A DNA stretch of 47,548 bases from Actinopolymorpha alba DSM 45243 (lineage in GTDB: Bacteria; Actinomycetota; Actinomycetes; Propionibacteriales; Actinopolymorphaceae), in contig NZ_KB892739.1 of NCBI RefSeq assembly GCF_000373925.1, positions 89,198 through 136,745 on the forward strand, read 5' to 3'. The notes beneath the pieces were generated by a model. It was given only the letters and a program-made list of their open reading frames with translations. It made no database searches and was not told the DNA's origin. Below are positions 19,663-28,262 of the stretch, one piece after another. The translations under genes and the position numbers were made by a program. Position 1 is the first letter of the stretch. Each line of letters starts with the position of its first letter.

Positions 19663-20439
19663 ATGGCAGGACGGGTAACCGGCAAGGTCGCGCTGATCAC
19701 CGGTGGCGGAGGGGGTATCGGCCAGGCAAGCGCCGAACTCCTCTGGGCCGAAGGCGCGAGCGTCGTACTGGTCGATGTTGACGCGGGCGAAGCCGAACGC
19801 GCCGCCGCCGAGATCGACCCCAGTGGCGAGCGGGCCCTCGCGATTGGAGCTCATCTCGACGACGAGACGCAGGCGCAACGTGCGGTTGACGAGACGGTAC
19901 GAAAGTTCGGGCGCCTGGACATCTTGGCCAACGTCGCCGGCGTGCGGGTGTGGGGACCGGTGACCGAAGCCGATCCAGCGTCGTGGGACTACGTGATCCG
20001 CGGCAACCTGCTCCAGGTCGGCTACTGCTCGAAGTTCGCCGTACCCGCGATGAGCGAAACCGGCGGTGGAAGCATCATCAACGTTTCCTCCGCGAACGCC
20101 CTCGCCGGCCGCCCGGGTATGGCGCAGTACGACGCGACCAAGGCGGCCCTGCTCGCGCTCACCCGGTCGATGGCGCATGACCATGCGGGGCTTGGGATTC
20201 GGGTCAACGCCGTCTGCCCGGGCCCGACTCTCACGACGTTCCATGTACGCCGCCGGGCCGCTTCGACCGGCGAAACGCTGGAGGAAGCGCGAGAGGCCCT
20301 CAGCACCGGAACGCCCACGCTGCTGCGCCGCCAGGCCGATCCGAAGGAGATCGGCTACGCCATCCTCTTCCTTGGCAGCGACGAAGCGTCCTACGTCACG
20401 GGCGCGACCCTGATGGTGGACGGCGGCCTGTCAGCCTGA
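19663..20439 (+). CDS. SDR family NAD(P)-dependent oxidoreductase
   Basis: A 258-residue classical short-chain dehydrogenase. The cofactor motif TGGGGGIG is at 13-20, DVD after strand 2 suggests NAD preference, NVAG is present, the catalytic Ser lies in NVSSANAL (about 142-143), and YxxxK is Tyr156/Lys160 (QYDATKAAL). The C-terminus SYVTGATLMVDGGLSA is typical of FabG-like enzymes. ATG 19663 is preferred because GGAG lies six bases upstream. Substrate unknown; it follows the SRPBCC gene. Confidence 0.92.
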   Translation: MAGRVTGKVALITGGGGGIGQASAELLWAEGASVVLVDVDAGEAERAAAEIDPSGERALAIGAHLDDETQAQRAVDETVRKFGRLDILANVAGVRVWGPVTEADPASWDYVIRGNLLQVGYCSKFAVPAMSETGGGSIINVSSANALAGRPGMAQYDATKAALLALTRSMAHDHAGLGIRVNAVCPGPTLTTFHVRRRAASTGETLEEAREALSTGTPTLLRRQADPKEIGYAILFLGSDEASYVTGATLMVDGGLSA

Positions 20440-20722
20440 GCCGCCACCCGTTGCCTCGACGCCGCGAAGAGATCAAACCGCCCAACCACCACGACTCCGG
20501 CTTGCGTCGGCTGTACTCGACGGGGGCCGGACAGCGATTGCGTGACCGTGGAATCCCACAGCACCCGTTTCGACGGTGGCCGTGATGCCGGTGCGACTGC
20601 CCTCACGCTCACCGGCATCGACCTCGCTCTGACGCAGCAATGGTTCACCCACTCCTACCATTCACAACCGACACTCAGCCACGGAGCTCCTTGTAAACAA
20701 GGGTTCTTGCGGTCGCCACTGA
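20440..20722 (+). other. Intergenic region before the DUF222 gene
   Basis: About 280 bp with no convincing gene; short open frames here have no recognisable motif. A compact inverted repeat (GAGCTCCTTGT-AA-ACAAGGGTTC, 20684-20706) resembles the inner part of the hairpins at 2656 and 8410 and may be a terminator for the SDR gene. Confidence 0.5.
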
Positions 20723-20751
20723 TTGCGGGAGCGATCTTGGCAATGTAAGAT
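20723..20751 (+). promoter_or_regulatory. Promoter giving an apparently leaderless DUF222 transcript
   Basis: TTGCGG (20723-20728), exactly 17 bp, TAAGAT (20746-20751). The ATG at 20759 lies seven bases after the -10 box, where transcription should begin, and no ribosome-binding site precedes it. Confidence 0.65.
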
Positions 20752-20758
20752 CGAACAC

Positions 20759-22444
20759 ATGAGCGACGGCGATGGTGTGCGGATCTCACCCCTCCCGCCC
20801 GGGTTTGGCGACATGCTTCCCGGCCCGAAGTTGGTGGCCGCGCTCGCTGGCGTCGATCGGTCTGCCTGTAACGGGTTCGAGGTGGGGGAGCTGGTCCGCG
20901 CGGGGCGCAAGGTTGCCCGCTGGGCTGAGGCGTTAAGCCTTGGCGACACACAGATCCTGGCGCACTGCCCACCCTGCTTCAAAGACGATGAGGCGGAACG
21001 CTCGTCTGTGCCGGAGCCGCGTGCGGCTGAACTGTTGTCGCCGATGTTGGGGTGGACCAACTACCGCGCCGATCAGTTCATGCTGATCGCTCTCGCCCTG
21101 TCTGACCTGCCGAACACCCGGCAGGCGTTGGAACGCGGGGAACTCGAATACTCCGAGGTGCGGACGATCGTCGACCGGCTCACCCTCCTAACCCCAGCTG
21201 ACCGCACCTTGGTGGATGAGGCGATCTTCCCCGAGGTGCTGAAACTGCGCGGCGGGCTGCTACGGCTTTACATCGAAGCCGAAATCATCAAGATCAACCC
21301 CGAGGCGGCGAAAGAGCGTCACAAGAAGGCCCGCGAAGACCGCGGTGTGGCCGTCTACCCCGACGTGGACAACGTCTCCACCCTCCGCCTCCACGGCATC
21401 CCCCACGACAAGGCAGCCCAAGCCTGGGCATATCTGGATGCGATCGCCCGCACCATGAAAACCGGCGGAGACGAACGCACCCTCCCCCAACTACGCGCCG
21501 ACATCGCCATCTCCATCCTCTCCGGCGAAGCCGACGTCATCATCTGCGACAGCGCGCCTGAATGTGGCGAAGAGGATGCCTGCTCCGGCGACGCCTGTCA
21601 GGACGATGTTGACGCCGCCGCTGCGGATGAGGGTGAAGCGAACGCCAGTGCCGAGGATGATGACGAGGCGCGCGGCTACTCAGCTGCCGACCAGGATGGG
21701 TGCCGGCACACCGGGTGCGACCACGACCACCACCTTGCGGGCTGCCCGTGTGAGGACTGCAAACCCGCCACCTACACCCACCCGCTTGACAGGCCCAGGC
21801 CGCAGCCCCGCGACGACCGTGCGGCCGGCAAAGCTGCTGGTGAAAGCGGTCCTGATCGGAAACCAATCCCCGAGCAGGAGATACCGGCCGCGTTCCGGTC
21901 CTGGAGAGCGGCGATCAAGGCGAAACTTCAGCTGAACGTGCCGATCACGACCCTGTTCGAGCTGGCGGAGCGGCCAGCGGAGCTTGGCGGGTTCGGGCCC
22001 GTGCTCACCGAAGTAGCGCGGCGGTTGATCGCGAACCATCTCGATAATCCCGATGCGATGTTGGCCATCGGTATCACCCATCCGGTGACGGGGCAGTTGT
22101 TGAGTTTGCATCCGCTGTCGAAACGCTTCCTACGCGGTCTCCCGGCGGAGTTCGTTCAGTCGTTGAACCAGCGCTGCACCTGGATGCTATGCCGACGCCC
22201 AGCCATTTCTTGCGACCTCGACCATACAAAGCCGTACTCCGAGGGTGGCGAAACGTCGGTGAACAACGTGGCGCCACTGTGCCGCCACCACCACCGAGTC
22301 AAAACTGAAGGCGACTGGAAGGTCGAGCAGACCAGTCCGGGCCACCTTCGATATACCGATCCGCACGGACGGGAGTACAAGGTCACCCCACCACGCCTCA
22401 CCGACCCGGTAGAACCAGACGATCCCGATCCCCCACCGTTCTAA
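20759..22444 (+). CDS. DUF222 domain / HNH endonuclease signature protein (13E12 repeat family)
   Basis: A 561-residue protein with an N-terminal DUF222 region (about 1-260, including YRADQFMLIALALSDLP and LRADIAISILSGE), an acidic Asp/Glu/Ala linker with Cys/His clusters (about 262-345), a second helical region, and a C-terminal HNH domain. The HNH part reads CTWMLCRRP, DLDHTKPYSEGG, and APLCRHHHRVKT, so the catalytic His and zinc ligands are present. These proteins occur in multiple copies in actinobacterial genomes and may be mobile or nuclease-related; function is unproven. The gene has its own promoter, an apparently leaderless start, and a strong 3' hairpin at 22479-22520. Confidence 0.88.
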   Translation: MSDGDGVRISPLPPGFGDMLPGPKLVAALAGVDRSACNGFEVGELVRAGRKVARWAEALSLGDTQILAHCPPCFKDDEAERSSVPEPRAAELLSPMLGWTNYRADQFMLIALALSDLPNTRQALERGELEYSEVRTIVDRLTLLTPADRTLVDEAIFPEVLKLRGGLLRLYIEAEIIKINPEAAKERHKKAREDRGVAVYPDVDNVSTLRLHGIPHDKAAQAWAYLDAIARTMKTGGDERTLPQLRADIAISILSGEADVIICDSAPECGEEDACSGDACQDDVDAAAADEGEANASAEDDDEARGYSAADQDGCRHTGCDHDHHLAGCPCEDCKPATYTHPLDRPRPQPRDDRAAGKAAGESGPDRKPIPEQEIPAAFRSWRAAIKAKLQLNVPITTLFELAERPAELGGFGPVLTEVARRLIANHLDNPDAMLAIGITHPVTGQLLSLHPLSKRFLRGLPAEFVQSLNQRCTWMLCRRPAISCDLDHTKPYSEGGETSVNNVAPLCRHHHRVKTEGDWKVEQTSPGHLRYTDPHGREYKVTPPRLTDPVEPDDPDPPPF

Positions 22445-22478
22445 CCGACGCGGGGAAGCGGAACAAGCAAACAAGACA

Positions 22479-22520
22479 GCAGGCTCGACAACCCTTGAAA
22501 GGAAAGGTTTTCGAGCCTGC
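22479..22520 (+). terminator. Hairpin downstream of the DUF222/HNH gene
   Basis: GCAGGCTCGA (22479-22488) pairs perfectly with TCGAGCCTGC (22511-22520); inside, AACCCTT and AAGGTTT can also pair. It lies 35 bp past the stop. Confidence 0.7.
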
Positions 22521-22670
22521 CGGCATGCGTATGGAGCACAGGTCGAGCCGGCCCGGCCGAGCCAGCCCCAGGACCAGCCAGGCTCACACCGAGCGGCCGG
22601 GACCGCAGCAGGGCAGCTCAGCGATCACCGCACCTGGAGCACCGCGATCGCCCAGCGGTCCGAGCCGCCC

Positions 22671-23162
22671 TCAGGCGTGGTCGTCTGAGCGGGCCAGAAG
22701 CTGACCAATCTTCTCAGCGGAGCGGCGGATCGTACGAAGGTCCCGTGCCGGCAGCCCCTCCAGGAGATCGGCGACAGCACGCACCCGCGCGGCCCGCCCG
22801 CGTTCGAGCACCTTCCGGCCGGCCCGGGTGGCGCTGACCAGGACCACCCGGCGATCGTGCGTGGCGATGGCGCGTTCGACCATCCCCTGCTCTTCCAGAG
22901 AGTTCACAAGCTTCGTAATGGCGGGTGCGGAGACCTGTTCGATCGCGGCGAGTTGGCTCACCGACCGAGGACCGCCAAAAACGAGGACCGCCAACAAAGA
23001 TGCCCGCGGACCATCAAGGTCCATCGTGCCGTCGACCGTGCGGGCGCGACGGAGCAGGCGGAGCGACGCCGAGTGCAGAACATTGGCGGTCTGGTGAAGC
23101 TCATCATCAGGAACTCCGGGCAGTCGCCCCGGCAAGTCACCCTGGCGAAGGTGGTTAACCAT
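22671..23162 (-). CDS. MarR family transcriptional regulator
   Basis: A 163-residue winged-helix regulator. The helix-turn-helix region reads GPRSVSQLAAIEQVSAPAITKLVNSLEEQGMVER, shown here only to locate residues of about 65-98; the wing has ATHDRRVVLVSATRAGRKVL. ATG 23162 is chosen because AAAGGAT lies just upstream; longer starts run into the divergent gene. TATACT (complement of 23184-23189) is a good -10 box. A perfect palindrome over the start codon suggests autoregulation. It is divergent from the VOC gene, which is the likely second target. Confidence 0.85.
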   Translation of the reverse strand: MVNHLRQGDLPGRLPGVPDDELHQTANVLHSASLRLLRRARTVDGTMDLDGPRASLLAVLVFGGPRSVSQLAAIEQVSAPAITKLVNSLEEQGMVERAIATHDRRVVLVSATRAGRKVLERGRAARVRAVADLLEGLPARDLRTIRRSAEKIGQLLARSDDHA

Positions 23163-23167
23163 GGTTA
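23156..23167. promoter_or_regulatory. Palindrome over the marR-type start codon (putative operator)
   Basis: TAACCATGGTTA is a perfect 12-bp palindrome containing the regulator's ATG, within the 37-bp space to the divergent VOC gene. MarR proteins bind such short palindromes; binding here is inference. Confidence 0.45.
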
Positions 23168-23199
23168 TCCTTTCACCCTGTTCAAGTATAGGAGGTGCC

Positions 23200-23586
23200 A
23201 TGGCACTAGGCCCGCTCGCGCAGGTTCACATCAGTGTCACTGACATCGACCGCGCGGTGGCGTTCTATCGGGACGTGCTGGAGATTCCGTTCCTTTTCCA
23301 GGTGCCCAACCAACCCATGGCGTTCTTTCAGACCGGGGAGGTCCGCCTCTATCTGGGGACTCCCGAGTCGCCAGAATTCACGACCAGGGTGATGCTCTAC
23401 TTCTCGGTCGATGACCTCGATGCGGAGTACGCTCGGCTCGCCGGGCGCGGAGTCAGCTTCCTCGACGAGCCGCACGTCGTTCACCGTAACGACGAGGGCG
23501 AGCTGTGGATGGCGTTCTTTCGCGACCCGGACGGCAACAACCTCGCCCTGACAGCCCTTCGCCCCACCGGCTCACCCGCGCCCTGA
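23200..23586 (+). CDS. VOC family protein (glyoxalase/dioxygenase-like)
   Basis: A 128-residue vicinal-oxygen-chelate protein. LAQVHISVTDIDRAVAFYRD at 6-25 gives the first metal-ligand His, and DPDGNNLALTAL near the end is the second half-domain signature. GEVRLYLG lies between. ATG 23200 follows a strong AGGAGG. Single-domain VOC proteins act as glyoxalases, isomerases, resistance proteins or dioxygenases; the pairing with a divergent MarR regulator suggests an inducible stress or detoxification role. Confidence 0.85.
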   Translation: MALGPLAQVHISVTDIDRAVAFYRDVLEIPFLFQVPNQPMAFFQTGEVRLYLGTPESPEFTTRVMLYFSVDDLDAEYARLAGRGVSFLDEPHVVHRNDEGELWMAFFRDPDGNNLALTALRPTGSPAP

Positions 23587-23594
23587 CGACCTCT

Positions 23595-23668
23595 CGGCCA
23601 CTCAGACCCGATCGGCCACTCAGACCCGATCGCCCAGCCAGACCCGATGATCGCTCAGGAGACCCGAT
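23595..23668. repeat. 18-bp tandem repeat across the corC 3' end
   Basis: CGGCCACTCAGACCCGAT at 23595-23612 and 23613-23630 (exact), a variant at 23631-23648 and a 20-bp diverged unit at 23649-23668 that overlaps the corC stop (23655-23657). In the corC sense the units carry GATCGGGTCT, matching its last codons, and two carry TGA. Confidence 0.85.
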
Positions 23669-24965
23669 CGTCAACGTCGCGATCCGCGACTTCCTCGGGC
23701 TCGCCGATACGGTTGACGAGGATGGTCGGGATCCGGTTACGCCGGCCGACAGGACCTTCGGCCAGCAGGCGTAGCCCGTCGATGGTGACCTCGGCACCCG
23801 GGATCGGCACCTTGTCGAGGTGCTTCGCCATCAGGCCACCCACGCTGTCGACATCCTCGTCGTCGAGCTCCAGATCAAAGAGCTCACCCAACTCGTGGAT
23901 CGGGAGTCGGGAACTCACCCGGACCGCTCCGCTGCCAAGCCGCTCCACCGCCTGCGGCGCGACGTCGTACTCGTCGGTGATCTCGCCGACGATCTCCTCC
24001 AGGATGTCCTCGATCGTCACCAGGCCGGCGGTCCCGCCATACTCGTCGAGCACGATCGCGAGGTGGGTGCGTTGCAGCTGCATCTCGCGGAGCAGCGAGT
24101 CGATCGGCTTGGAGTCGGGAACGAACGCCGGCGGACGCATCACCTGCTCGACCCGCTCCGTGGTCTCGGCCTCGCGGTTGTCGTAAACCCGCTGCGTGAC
24201 GTCCTTGAGGTAGGCGACGCCCACGATGTCGTCGAGGTTCTCACCGATCACCGGGATGCGGGAGAAGCCGCTCCGCAGCGCCAACGACATGAGCTGGCGC
24301 AGGGTCTTGTGGCGTTCGATGACCACAATGTCGGTACGCGGCACCATGACCTCGCGGACGATCGTGTCGCCCAGCTCGAAGACCGAGTGGATCATCTCGC
24401 GTTCGCCAGACTCGATCACCCGGCTGGCTTCGGCGATGTCGACCAGCTCGCGCAGCTCCGCCTCGGTCGCGAACGGACCTTCCCGAAAGCCCTTGCCAGG
24501 TGTCAGGGCGTTACCGAGCAGGATCAGCAGCTTCGGCAGCGGACCGAGCACCCGGGTCAGACCGATCACGAGGCCCGACGTCATCAACGCGACCCGGTTG
24601 GGGTGTTGCCGGCCAACCGTGCGGGGCGCGACGCCGACCACGACGTACGACACGACGATCATCACGCCCGCGGTGGTGAGGACGGCCGCCCACGTCGGGC
24701 CGATCACCCCGAAGAGCACCTCTGCCACGAGCACCGTCGCGGTCAGCTCACACGCCAGCCGCAGGAACAACGCCGTGTTGAGGTAGGGAGCACGGTCCTC
24801 CACCAGCATCCGGACGCGTTCGGCTCCGCGCCGACCGGCCGCCACCAGGGCGTCAGCCCGCGCCTTGGAGAACGCCGAGAACGCCGCCTCGGCGGAGGCG
24901 AGGATTCCGGCGATGAACACCAGGATCGCCGCGAGGATGAGGAGCGCCGTATCACCGCCCATCAA
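23655..24965 (-). CDS. HlyC/CorC (CNNM-type) transporter / hemolysin family protein
   Basis: A 436-residue membrane protein. Residues about 1-185 form the DUF21/CNNM transmembrane domain (small-residue-rich start [20 protein letters not shown], later helices). A tandem CBS pair follows ([20 protein letters not shown] and [20 protein letters not shown], the latter diagnostic) and then the CorC/HlyC C-terminal domain ending near [12 protein letters not shown]. The family is linked to magnesium and cobalt efflux. It overlaps ybeY by four bases, so translation is coupled. Its 3' end carries a tandem repeat. In related genomes the deaminase-like gene and era follow directly; here about 10 kb intervene. 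Confidence 0.92.
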   Translation of the reverse strand: MMGGDTALLILAAILVFIAGILASAEAAFSAFSKARADALVAAGRRGAERVRMLVEDRAPYLNTALFLRLACELTATVLVAEVLFGVIGPTWAAVLTTAGVMIVVSYVVVGVAPRTVGRQHPNRVALMTSGLVIGLTRVLGPLPKLLILLGNALTPGKGFREGPFATEAELRELVDIAEASRVIESGEREMIHSVFELGDTIVREVMVPRTDIVVIERHKTLRQLMSLALRSGFSRIPVIGENLDDIVGVAYLKDVTQRVYDNREAETTERVEQVMRPPAFVPDSKPIDSLLREMQLQRTHLAIVLDEYGGTAGLVTIEDILEEIVGEITDEYDVAPQAVERLGSGAVRVSSRLPIHELGELFDLELDDEDVDSVGGLMAKHLDKVPIPGAEVTIDGLRLLAEGPVGRRNRIPTILVNRIGEPEEVADRDVDDRVS

Positions 24966-25426
24966 CGACCACCCTCACGCTGCGGCTGCCACTCACCGAG
25001 CAGCCGCGCCTGCAACCCGAACATCTCCTGGTGCTCCTCGGGCTCGGCGTGGTCGTAACCCAGGAGGTGGAGGATCCCGTGAACAGCCAGGAGGTGCAGC
25101 TCGTCCTCGGCGCCGTGCCCGGCCTCCTTGGCCTGGCGTTCGGCGACCTGGGGGCAGAGCACGACGTCGCCGAGGAGACCGGTGGGAGGCTCCTCGCCAT
25201 CGCGGCCGGGGCGGAGTTCGTCCATCGGGAACGCCAACACGTCGGTCGGGCCGGGCTCGTCCATCCACCGCAGGTGGTGCTCGGCCATCGTGTCCTCGTC
25301 AACCAGGACCATGGACAGCTCCGCCTGTGGATGCACCCGCATCCGGTCGAGGACGAAGCGAGCCAGCCGTACCAGCTCGCGCTCGTCCACCTCCATGCCG
25401 GACTCGTTGGCGATATCGATGCTCAT
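24962..25426 (-). CDS. ybeY: Endoribonuclease YbeY (rRNA maturation factor)
   Basis: YbeY is a zinc endoribonuclease acting in 16S rRNA 3'-end maturation and 70S quality control. The 154-residue protein has the H-x3-H-x5-H motif as [11 protein letters not shown] (His116, His120, His126) preceded by [16 protein letters not shown], and [13 protein letters not shown] 25426 fits the usual N-terminus MSIDIANES; no strong ribosome site is visible. It sits between phoH and corC in the conserved operon order. Confidence 0.95.
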   Translation of the reverse strand: MSIDIANESGMEVDERELVRLARFVLDRMRVHPQAELSMVLVDEDTMAEHHLRWMDEPGPTDVLAFPMDELRPGRDGEEPPTGLLGDVVLCPQVAERQAKEAGHGAEDELHLLAVHGILHLLGYDHAEPEEHQEMFGLQARLLGEWQPQREGGR

Positions 25427-25526
25427 GAGCGAATTCTGTCGGGCCCGATCGGCGATGTCTGCACTCAGGGTCTCCCCAACCCCACGATCAAACAAGGGGA
25501 AGGTGTGATCACGACATCCTCCGGCA

Positions 25527-26555
25527 TCAGGGGCGGCGGGGTCCGGGAGGGCGACGCCGAGCCTCAGCCGGGCGGGGACCCGCGTCGGACTGCCGGGCTT
25601 CGTACTCGTCGTACGCCGAGACAATGCGTCCCACCAGCTTGTGCCGCACCACGTCCTGGGCGGTGAGCGAAGAGAAGTGGACGTCATCGAGCCCGGTGAG
25701 GATCTCCCTGACGATCTTGAGGCCGGAGTGGGTGCCGTTGGGCAGGTCGATCTGGGTGATGTCGCCCGTGACGACCATCTTGGACCCGAATCCGAGCCGG
25801 GTGAGGAACATCTTCATCTGCTCCGGCGAGGTGTTCTGGGCCTCGTCAAGGATGATGAACGCGTCGTTGAGGGTGCGGCCACGCATGTAGGCCAACGGCG
25901 CCACCTCGATCGTGCCGGCCGTGAGCAGCCGCGGGATCGAGTCGGGGTCGATCATGTCGTGCAGGGCGTCGTAGAGGGGCCGGAGGTACGGATCGATCTT
26001 TTCCGACAGAGTGCCCGGGAGGAACCCAAGACGCTCGCCGGCCTCGACGGCGGGACGGGTGAGGATGATCCGGTTGACCCGCTTGGCCTGCAGCGCCTGC
26101 ACGGCCTTCGCCATGGCGAGGTAGGTCTTACCTGTGCCCGCGGGGCCGACCGAGAAGATGACCGTGTGCTTGTCGATCGCGTCGACATAACGCTTCTGCC
26201 CAACGGTCTTGGGGCGGATCGTCTTGCCACGGCTGGACAGGATGTTGAGCGTCAGGACGTCGGCTGGACGCTCCGACTCCCGGGAACGCAGCATGGCAAC
26301 GCTGCGCTCCACCGCATCCGAGGTCAAACCATGACCAGACCGGACAACCGCGATCAACTCGTCAAACAACTGCTCGACGAGGATCCGCTCCTCCGGTGCG
26401 GCGGTGACGGTGATTTCGTTACCGCGGACATGGATCTCCGCGGCGAACTCCTTCTCCGCGACCCGGAGGAATTCATCGCGTGGCCCCAACAAGCTCACCA
26501 TCGAGATGCTCGTGGGAACAACGATCTTGGCCTGTGATGGGTTGCTGTTGACCAT
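25527..26555 (-). CDS. PhoH family protein (ATPase/RNA helicase-like)
   Basis: A 342-residue PhoH protein. Walker A GPAGTGKT is at 137-144 and Walker B ILDEAQN at about 235-241, with [17 protein letters not shown] between them. [11 protein letters not shown] is the sensor region. An N-terminal KH-like segment precedes the ATPase, and the C-terminal tail is Arg/Pro-rich. The neighbour ybeY supports a role in RNA metabolism, as known for PhoH-YbeY pairs. There are about 100 bp between the two genes. Confidence 0.95.
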   Translation of the reverse strand: MVNSNPSQAKIVVPTSISMVSLLGPRDEFLRVAEKEFAAEIHVRGNEITVTAAPEERILVEQLFDELIAVVRSGHGLTSDAVERSVAMLRSRESERPADVLTLNILSSRGKTIRPKTVGQKRYVDAIDKHTVIFSVGPAGTGKTYLAMAKAVQALQAKRVNRIILTRPAVEAGERLGFLPGTLSEKIDPYLRPLYDALHDMIDPDSIPRLLTAGTIEVAPLAYMRGRTLNDAFIILDEAQNTSPEQMKMFLTRLGFGSKMVVTGDITQIDLPNGTHSGLKIVREILTGLDDVHFSSLTAQDVVRHKLVGRIVSAYDEYEARQSDAGPRPAEARRRPPGPRRP

Positions 26556-26673
26556 GGGCGGCCTGTCCGGCCTTCCTCCGTGTACTCAGGACGGTGAAAC
26601 GTCGTTCATGGTAGCCCGCTCCGCGCCGGACCGGGACTGATATTTGCCGTGGAGTCCAGCGTGCCGTCCCCGC

Positions 26674-27027
26674 TCAGCCGAGTTGGTCGGCAAGTTGGCG
26701 GCCGCCCAGCACGTGCGCGTGGCAGTGGTGGACCGCCTGGCCGCCTTGAGGGCCGCTGTTGAAGACCACTCGGTAGCCCGAATCGGCGACCCCCTCCTCG
26801 ACGGCAACCACCACGCACTCCTCGAGTAGGGCGCTCAGCAGTCCCGGACCCTCCACCGCTACCGAGCCCACGTCGGCGAGGTGGACTTTAGGGATAACCA
26901 GGACATGGACCGGCGCCTGCGGACTGATGTCGCGGAACGCCAGCGTCCGATCGGTCTCGCGGACGATCGTGGCCGGGATCTCCCCCGCCACGATCCGGCA
27001 GAACAGACAACCGGGCTCCGTCGCCAT
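26674..27027 (-). CDS. HIT family (HINT-like) nucleotide-binding protein
   Basis: A 117-residue histidine-triad hydrolase. CLFCRIVAGEIPA at 7-19 is the HINT start, HVLVIPKVHL follows, and the triad HCHAHV (His101, His103, His105) is the nucleotide phosphate-binding catalytic motif. HINT proteins hydrolyse adenosine phosphoramidates. ATG 27027 has a strong GGAGGGG. It stands between dnaJ and phoH; the 16S rRNA methyltransferase gene rsmE that often lies here in actinobacteria is absent. Confidence 0.92.
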   Translation of the reverse strand: MATEPGCLFCRIVAGEIPATIVRETDRTLAFRDISPQAPVHVLVIPKVHLADVGSVAVEGPGLLSALLEECVVVAVEEGVADSGYRVVFNSGPQGGQAVHHCHAHVLGGRQLADQLG

Positions 27028-27044
27028 GCCACCCCTCCTTCGAT

Positions 27045-27113
27045 CGCCGGTCAGCGGTTGTCGAAACCCGCTGGTCAACGGTCGTTGAACCCGCCGGTCA
27101 GCGGTCGTTGAAC
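27045..27113. repeat. 23-bp tandem triplication of the dnaJ 3' end including its stop codon
   Basis: Units at 27045-27067, 27068-27090 and 27091-27113. Read in the dnaJ direction each begins GTTCAACGACCG or a close variant and contains TGA. The unit at 27091-27113 holds the real stop (27098-27100); the other two repeat the final FNDR-stop coding text downstream. Confidence 0.9.
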
Positions 27114-28225
27114 GCGTCCCGGATCCGGGAGAAGACGCCCCTGCGCTCCGTCGAGAACTGACCGCTCGCCTTCTCCTCCCCGCGGAGGCGAGCCAGCTCG
27201 GTGAGCAGATCGCGTTGCGCACCGTCCAGCTTGGTGGGCGTCTCGACGACGATGTGGACGATCAGGTCTCCGCGGTGGGACGAGGACAGATGGGGTACGC
27301 CGCGACCGGCGACCACGGCCTGGTGACCCGACTGGGTGCCCGCTCGGACCTCCACCTCGACGGTGTCCTTGTCGAGCGTCTCCAGCGAGATGGTGGTGCC
27401 GAGCGCGGCGGCCGTCATGGGCAGGGTCACCGAGCAGTGCAGGTCGGGACCGCGCCGGGTCCACACCTCGTGCGGGGCAACCTGGATCTCGACATACAGA
27501 TCACCCGCGGGGCCACCGCCCGGCCCGACCTCGCCCTGGCCGGACAGCTGGATCCGGGTGCCGTCGTCGACCCCGGCGGGGATGCGGACAGCGAGAGTAC
27601 GCCGCGACAGGACCCGCCCCTCACCCGCGCACTCCGGGCACGGGCTGGGAATGATCGTGCCGTAGCCCTGGCAGCGCGGGCACGGACGCGTGGTCATGAC
27701 CTGTCCCAGGAAGGACCGCTGGACCGAGCTCACCTCGCCGCGTCCTTCGCAGACGCTGCAGGTCGTCGGCGATGTCCCCGGCGCGGCGCCGCCGCCCGAA
27801 CAGCTGGGGCAGACCACCGCCGTGTCGACGTTGATCTCCTTGACGGCACCGAAGACCGCCTCGGCCAGGTCGACGGTCAGCCGGAGCAGGGCGTCCTGAC
27901 CGCGACGGGTGCGCGGCCTTGGCCCACGCGATCCGGCCGAACCGAAGAACGCGTCCATGATGTCGGTGAACGAGAAGCCCGTCCCGAATCCCGCGCCCTG
28001 CCCGGCCGCCGCCAGCGGGTCGCCGCCGAGGTCGTAGACCTCACGCTTCTTGGGGTCGGAGAGGACCTCGTAGGCGCGGGTGACCTCCTTGAAACGCTCA
28101 TGCGTCTCGGGGTCGGGGTTGACGTCAGGATGGAGGGTTCGCGCCAGCCGACGGTATGCCTTCTTGATCTCCTCGGGAGAGGCGTCGCGGCGAACGCCGA
28201 GGAGTTCGTAATAGTCCTGGCTCAT
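27098..28225 (-). CDS. dnaJ: Chaperone DnaJ (HrcA-linked DnaJ2 type)
   Basis: A 375-residue type I J-protein co-chaperone of DnaK. The J domain has HPD at 32-34, a short Gly/Phe region runs about 66-100, and four CxxC zinc modules have Cys at 139/142, 156/159, 182/185 and 196/199. C-terminal client-binding domains follow ([20 protein letters not shown]). It starts [20 protein letters not shown] at ATG 28225. It follows hrcA by 37 bp and shares its CIRCE-controlled transcript. The last codons and stop are triplicated in tandem just downstream. Confidence 0.95.
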   Translation of the reverse strand: MSQDYYELLGVRRDASPEEIKKAYRRLARTLHPDVNPDPETHERFKEVTRAYEVLSDPKKREVYDLGGDPLAAAGQGAGFGTGFSFTDIMDAFFGSAGSRGPRPRTRRGQDALLRLTVDLAEAVFGAVKEINVDTAVVCPSCSGGGAAPGTSPTTCSVCEGRGEVSSVQRSFLGQVMTTRPCPRCQGYGTIIPSPCPECAGEGRVLSRRTLAVRIPAGVDDGTRIQLSGQGEVGPGGGPAGDLYVEIQVAPHEVWTRRGPDLHCSVTLPMTAAALGTTISLETLDKDTVEVEVRAGTQSGHQAVVAGRGVPHLSSSHRGDLIVHIVVETPTKLDGAQRDLLTELARLRGEEKASGQFSTERRGVFSRIRDAFNDR

Positions 28226-28262
28226 GCTCTGGGTGGCCTCGTGCACTGACTCATTCCCTGGG

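Noticed and set aside
20542-20748. A 68-codon open frame before the DUF222 gene
   Set aside because: No recognisable motif, and it overlaps the promoter at 20723-20751.
24962-25687. Extended ybeY start at 25687
   Set aside because: The extra 87 residues overlap phoH coding sequence and are not YbeY-like; ATG 25426 gives the standard N-terminus.
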